Of a stretch of 64,000 nucleotides of DNA, positions 59,268 through 64,000 are shown piece by piece; the first letter of the stretch is position 1, and each line of letters opens with the position of its first letter. A program made the position numbers and the translations under genes. Source of the DNA: Dillenia suffruticosa (lineage: Eukaryota; Streptophyta; Magnoliopsida; Dilleniales; Dilleniaceae). Below the pieces are notes generated by a model. It had not been told where the DNA came from. It worked only from the letters and a program-made list of their open reading frames with translations, and made no database searches. The stretch is from assembly GCA_033439265.1 (NCBI GenBank), contig JAVTVX010000010.1, positions 9,982,001-10,046,000 on the forward strand, read 5' to 3'.

Positions 59268-59885
59268 GTGTGCTTTTTAATCTTGTCATTTTCCTTAAAA
59301 GAGCTTTGAAACCCATAGCCCTAACCATGCCTATGTGATTGCTAATTAAAATGATATTAATATGGTCATTAGAAGTGAGTTATCTTCACAGAGATATTCA
59401 TTGCTCTAGTCTCAGTTTTATTAGTGCGCTATTTTTTGTTCTTCATTTTGTTGATGCAGACCGTTCTCTGTTCTTATTTGTTTTGCTTACCCTAGACAAG
59501 ATTGATACAGATTGTTGCCTGTTCTATTTTGCATGCTGCAACTGGTTGATGCCACCTGACCTAGTTTGTTTCTTGTTCTTTTTATAATATATGTACATGA
59601 TGTTATTGTCATTACATCGTGTATTATGATGCGTGGTTGAATTTTCTAATATAACAGGTGTGGGATGCTTGGCTAAACTATAAAGATGCATTCGAAAACT
59701 TTTATGCAGTTCTTGAGATGTCTTTGCAATATCCTTTGTTTTACTGCTTAGTATCATTTTCTAGAGTAGGTACTCACAAGGATTCTATTGATTATTTGTT
59801 GTTCTATATTCGTCAATTAAAACCACAAGAGGCAAGATTGCCCAGAAGTACCTGACTTCTACAAAGAGAGACGAAAAGGGGGGAC
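59268..59885. other. Region between the RRM gene and the LTR
   Basis: No final RRM exon was found. 59850-59885 ends in a strong purine run (AAAAGGGGGGA), which looks like a retrotransposon polypurine tract immediately before the LTR. The frame leading into it (PEVPDFYKERRKGG) might be the tail of another retroelement polyprotein. Confidence 0.4.
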
Positions 59886-60300
59886 TGTTAGAGAAGAAAT
59901 TGCAGACGGCCAGCTGGATGAAGATGTGGCACCTACAGTCCAGATGGAGGATGAACTAGCTGCTGAAAGACAGATAACCAACCCAAGTGGGTTGATAGTC
60001 TATCAACGCAGAAGGCAGAGGCATAAAAATTGTTAGAAGATGCTTGAGATGTAACAGTCTGCTGTTAGGGGGGAATATTGGGTGGTTAGAAGAGAGACTT
60101 AGGCTATAAGTAGGATATGAAGGCCGGCAAGAAAGGCATGAAAAAAGTTAATTAGCCTCTGAGAAGTGTGGGCAGTCTACTCTTAGAGAGAGACTGAGTT
60201 TTCTTCTTTATTTCTGCGGTGTAATGCTCTTTAGAGCCATTAATTGAAGGAAGGTTTAATCTTCCAAAACTTCTACTCCTTGCTATCTCTATTCCTAGCA
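59886..60300 (+). repeat. Probable LTR of the Ty3/gypsy element
   Basis: It starts TGTTAGAGAAG and ends ATTCCTAGCA, a near-inverted TG...CA pair, and is followed two bases later by a primer-site-like TGGTCCGACCTGCC at 60303. A TATA-like GGCTATAAGTAGG lies near 60102. An alternative start is the second TGTTAGAAG at 60031, since the frame before it stays open to that point. The other LTR lies outside the window, so length and TSD cannot be checked. Confidence 0.55.
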
Positions 60301-63300
60301 ATTGGTCCGACCTGCCGGATTTCTTCCCCACCCTTTTATCTATGTTCTTTCCTTTTCTCTTCCTTGTCAGTCGACTGTCTCACTTAGACACTCCTCCTTC
60401 ACTTCATGACTCGCACTCGAATGGATACAAAACTTGAATCCATCGAGAAAAGCATCGCCGAATTGGGGAAGAATGTCTCAACACTAGTCGAGGAGATGAA
60501 TATTCATCAAAGCAGGATGGACAAACTCGACTCTTTGGAGGACTTAGTGGCGGCACTACTACGCCAAAAACACGAAGCTTGCAAAGAAGCGGGATCCTTT
60601 GCCCCCACAATATAGGGCATTCCTGGAGGCTCTTCTCTTCAGATAGGGTCCATACCCATCCTAGAAACCCATTAGCAACAACACCCGCAACCAAAATTTC
60701 CATCTCAAGAAGACTTACCTTTCGCGCTGCATGGAATCGATTTGCCTTTCTTCGATGGTCACGATCCTGCGGCTTGGGTCGCACGAGCAGAGTAGTTCTT
60801 CTCCATTAATCACATCCCTAATGAATCGAAAGTTGTGATGGCCATGATCTCCATGGATGGCCCAGCTCTCCACTGGGTTCAGTGGCTTCTCGCTCAGAAC
60901 CATCGATTTCTTGGTCCAAACTTACATCTGAACTCTTCAATCGCTTCGGGGGAGGACTATCAGCAAATCCTTTCGAAGCCCTAGCTTCCACGAAATAGAC
61001 GGGTATTGTCGACGCCTATATTGATGAGTTCGTCGCCCGTGCAGCTCTCATCAAGGGCTTGAATCCATCGATCCATCTAGGGCTCGTCCTAAACGGGCTA
61101 AAAGATGAGATCCGCATGCGAATATGATCACACAAAGCTCTCTCCCTTTTTCAGACAATGAAATTGGCTCGGGAGGTAGAGCGAGAGAATGATTATTTTA
61201 AAACAGGCGCCCTATCGGGTAAAGGTGACGGGGCCCACTCTCCTCTCGGGTCGCGGAAATGGGGCGGGTCCAACTCGAACCTTGGAGGATCTGACACTTA
61301 TTCCCACCCGAAACCCACGACCCGAAACCAAATCTCATTCAACCCATCTTACCTCCACAACAACCTTCACCAACAACAACCATCTTCTTTTCTCCCTCGC
61401 CTACAAACCCATCTATTTCCCAACCGCAAATCTCGCCAAATATCCCACCATGAGATCTCGGATTTACGCGCAAAAGGGTTGTGTTTCAAATGTAAACAAC
61501 CCTACCATCCTCTTCACAACTGCCCCAAGAAGACCTTGTGGGCGATCATTCTGGGTGAAGATGAGGTTCCCTTAAATGACGAAGCTGCGAGCGAAGACAT
61601 TGCTGCAGGGGATATGGGGCATCAACCGGATGTTTCTCTTGCCGCATTAGAGCTTCCGATATTCTCTGTAGGAGGTATTTCTCACGCTAAAACTACGAAA
61701 CTTATGAGATCTTCTGGGGAGGAAAAATTGTTAATCATGGTAGATAGTGGTGCTAGTCATAACTTTATAGCTGATTCTACTGCCAAACGAATGGGATTAG
61801 TAGTGCAAACCACGGACCCTTTTTGGGTACGGCTAGGAGATAGCAGACAGGTAGTTTCCTCAGGTGTATGCCCTGCTATTCAAATAGAATTGGAGAGTAT
61901 TACCATTACAGTTGATTGTTTCTTGTTCCCAATGGGGGGAGTTGATGTCATCCTTGGCGTTTCTTGGTTGGAAACATTAGGTGAAGTAGAACTGGCAGAC
62001 AATGTCCATGAAGTAGGTGGCAAAGCGAGAGGGTGTGCTTGGTTGGGGACCCTGCATTAATTCGAACCTCCTCTTCCTTGTTTGCATTAAAGAAACTCAT
62101 TGCAGTAGAATTTGGAGTCTGGCTATGGGAGGCTAACATAGAAGATGATCTGCAGAATGTGCAGAGTTCCTTAGGCAAACCACTGCCCTCTGACAAGCAA
62201 GAAAATCTGCAGACCCTTCTCTCAAAGTTTGCTGAGGTCTTTTTAGAGGACACACAGCTTCCTCCCCGCAGAACAACTGATCACCGAATTCCTTTACATC
62301 CAGAATGTGGCCCTGTTAGTAGCCGACCTTACCGATATAGTTATGAGCAGAAAAATGAGATTGAGAAGCTGGAGGCAGACATGCTGACTGCAGGCATCAT
62401 TTGACTGAGCTCTAGCCCTTTCTCTAGTCCGGTGCTTGGATGGAAGTTGTGTCGATTATAGGGAGCTGAACAAGGCCACAATTTCGGATAAATATCCAAT
62501 CCCGGTGGTTTATGAGCAACTTGACGAGTTACATGGCGCCCATTACTTCTCCAAATTGGACTTACGATTCGGTTATCACCAAATTCGAGTCATGGATTCC
62601 GACATTCCTAAAACAGCTTTTCGAACACATTCAGGCCATTACGAGTTTATTGTGATGCCATTTGAACTTATGAATGCTCCCGCCACCTTTCAAGCAACAA
62701 TGAACAACATATTCCATCCTTACCTCTGGAAGTTTATTTTGTCTTCTTCAACGATATTCTTGTTTATAGCCGCACATGGAAGGACCATTTGAGACACTTG
62801 GAGACAGCCTTACATACTTTGGCCGTGAATTCATTAGTGGCAAATAAAAAGAAGTGTCGGTTTGGGCAGCAAGACGTTGAATACTTAGGTCATGTAATCT
62901 CTTCGGATGGAGTACAAATGGATTGGGGAAAAATATACTGCATTCTAAAATGGTCAATTCCCCGCTCTACAAAAGATGTTCGTGGGTTCCTTAGCTTAAC
63001 CGGTTACTATAGACGGTTTGTTCGTGACTATAGAAAAATAGCTAGACTTCTCACGGATTTACTACGAAAAGAAGGACAGCCCAAGTTTGTGTGGACCATG
63101 GAAGCCAACCGAGCTTTTGAAGCTTTACAATCAGCAATAACTCATGCCCCCGTGTTAGCAATGCCGGATTTCACTCAATTATTCACAATTGAATGCGATG
63201 CTTTAGAGAGTGAAATAGGGGTGGTCCTACTTCGAAATGGGAGAGCCATAGCTTTTTTTAGTAAAGGCCTTTCTGAAAAATCCCTCTCAAAATTAGCATA

Positions 63301-64000
63301 TGAGAAGGAATTGATGGCTCTTGTCTTAACCGATCAACATTGGCGACCATATCTCATGGGGCGACATTTTGAAATGAAAACAGACCAAAAGAGTTTAAAG
63401 TTCTTATTGGAGCAAAAAATCTCAACACCTGCACAACAACATTGGGTTTCTAAGTTGTTGGGCTATGATTTCAAGGTGTTGTACAAACCAGGAAGCTCCA
63501 ACAAGGTAGCAGATTCTCTCTCTCGTCTGCAAGAGGGAGCAGCCTGTTCAGCATTGACATGGCAGCTGTGCAGTGATCGGAAACAAATTGAGGAAGAGAT
63601 CACTGAGGATAAAGGGCTGTCCGCGCTTAAACAATTACTACAGAAGGATTCTCACTGCAAACCACCATACTCGCTGGAAAATGGCACATTGCTGCACAAG
63701 AATCGAGTTGTAATTCTGGAAAACTCGAGTTGGATCCCTACTCTATTAGCGGAGTTTCATGAGACACCGGGTGCAGGACACAATGGCGCTTTGAAAACCT
63801 ACAAACGATTGGCTGCAAACTTATATTGGAAAGGAATGATGAAGTCCATTCTATCCTTTGTGGGAGTATGCTTAGTTTGTCAACGTTAGAAGTATGAGGC
63901 GAGAACCCCAGCGGGACTTTTGCAGCCTTTGCCAATCCCAGCAGTGGTTTGGGAGGATATTCGATGGAATTTATCAATAGACTCCCTCGATCGCATGGGA
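60301..64000 (+). mobile_element. Ty3/gypsy retrotransposon internal region (runs off the window)
   Basis: Gag, protease, reverse transcriptase, RNase H and the start of integrase follow in gypsy order on the plus strand. The element lies directly downstream of the broken RRM gene. The 3' part is beyond the window. Confidence 0.9.
60406..63977 (+). pseudogene. Gypsy gag-pol polyprotein, degenerate
   Basis: Gag begins at 60406 (MTRTRMDTKLESIEKSIAEL) and is broken by several stops between 60613 and 61125. The open frame 61158-62060 carries a CCHC zinc knuckle (CFKCKQPYHPLHNC) and the aspartic protease signature VDSGASHNFI. The RT follows in 62033-62792 (PYRYSYEQKNEIEKLEADML; after a break [29 protein letters not shown]) with a frame shift at the catalytic box near 62745, where the second catalytic Asp also appears changed. 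62789-63889 holds the end of the RT, the RNase H (TDQKSLKFLLEQK) and the HHCC integrase zinc region (AGHNGALKTYKRL, CLVCQR). A stop at 63887 precedes the integrase core. It is inactive. Confidence 0.88.

Noticed and set aside
1..64000. CRISPR arrays, rRNA genes, intact tRNA genes, prokaryotic operons
   Set aside because: None seen. The regular repeats here are microsatellites, minisatellites or transposon ends, and the window is plant nuclear DNA.

Overview
The window is nuclear DNA of a flowering plant, probably a woody eudicot-like species. The evidence is GT-AG introns, AT-rich intergenic DNA full of microsatellites, plant-specific families (a Dof zinc-finger factor, a LONESOME HIGHWAY-type bHLH relic) and typical plant transposons (Ty1/copia, Ty3/gypsy, hAT MITEs, Mutator-like foldback elements, SINE-like repeats). 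I cannot place the species further. Gene density is low: about six host genes plus several relics in 64 kb.

Layout. 0-1.5 kb holds the last two coding exons of a Mut7-C RNAse-domain protein (+). At 6.5-8 kb is a complete two-exon Dof transcription factor (+). From 12 to 24 kb is a decaying cluster of secreted cysteine-rich (defensin-like or knottin-like) genes on the minus strand: one intact gene with two tandem Cys-rich domains, one frameshifted relative, and one relic split by a hAT element. Blocks from 12.2-14.2 kb recur at 20.6-24.1 kb, so the cluster grew by segmental duplication. A ~0.94-kb element with subterminal repeats and a tRNA-like segment sits inside a minisatellite at 15.6-16.9 kb. 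At 26.7 kb is a 535-bp hAT-type MITE with a perfect 8-bp target duplication, followed by a Yippee-like gene (+, 28.5-29.3 kb). At 30.5-33 kb is a LONESOME HIGHWAY-like bHLH pseudogene (-). At 35.7-39.0 kb is a complete five-exon gene of the plant Cdc14/SIN-component family (+).

The right third is transposon-rich. A Mutator-like foldback element with very long purine and pyrimidine arms (42.8-43.8 kb) lies in a LINE RNase H relic. A full-length but defective copia element (45.4-51.2 kb, minus, 5-bp TSD AATTT) ends about 310 bp beyond the stop codon of a second Yippee-like gene (-, 51.5-52.1 kb). A sibling foldback element (53.65-54.30 kb) sits about 160 bp upstream of the start codon of a nuclear-speckle RNA-binding-protein-like gene (+, 54.5-59.3 kb). 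That gene has a one-base frameshift before its RRM, and its last exon is not visible; a Ty3/gypsy element (probable LTR ending at 60.3 kb, then decayed gag-pol to the window end) follows it.

There is no operon-like or pathway relationship between the genes. The main themes are duplication (two Yippee genes, Cys-rich peptide exons, foldback siblings, SINE-like families) and gene decay next to transposons. All exon boundaries were set by eye from reading frame, GT-AG sites, phase continuity and remembered family sequence; no searches were run.
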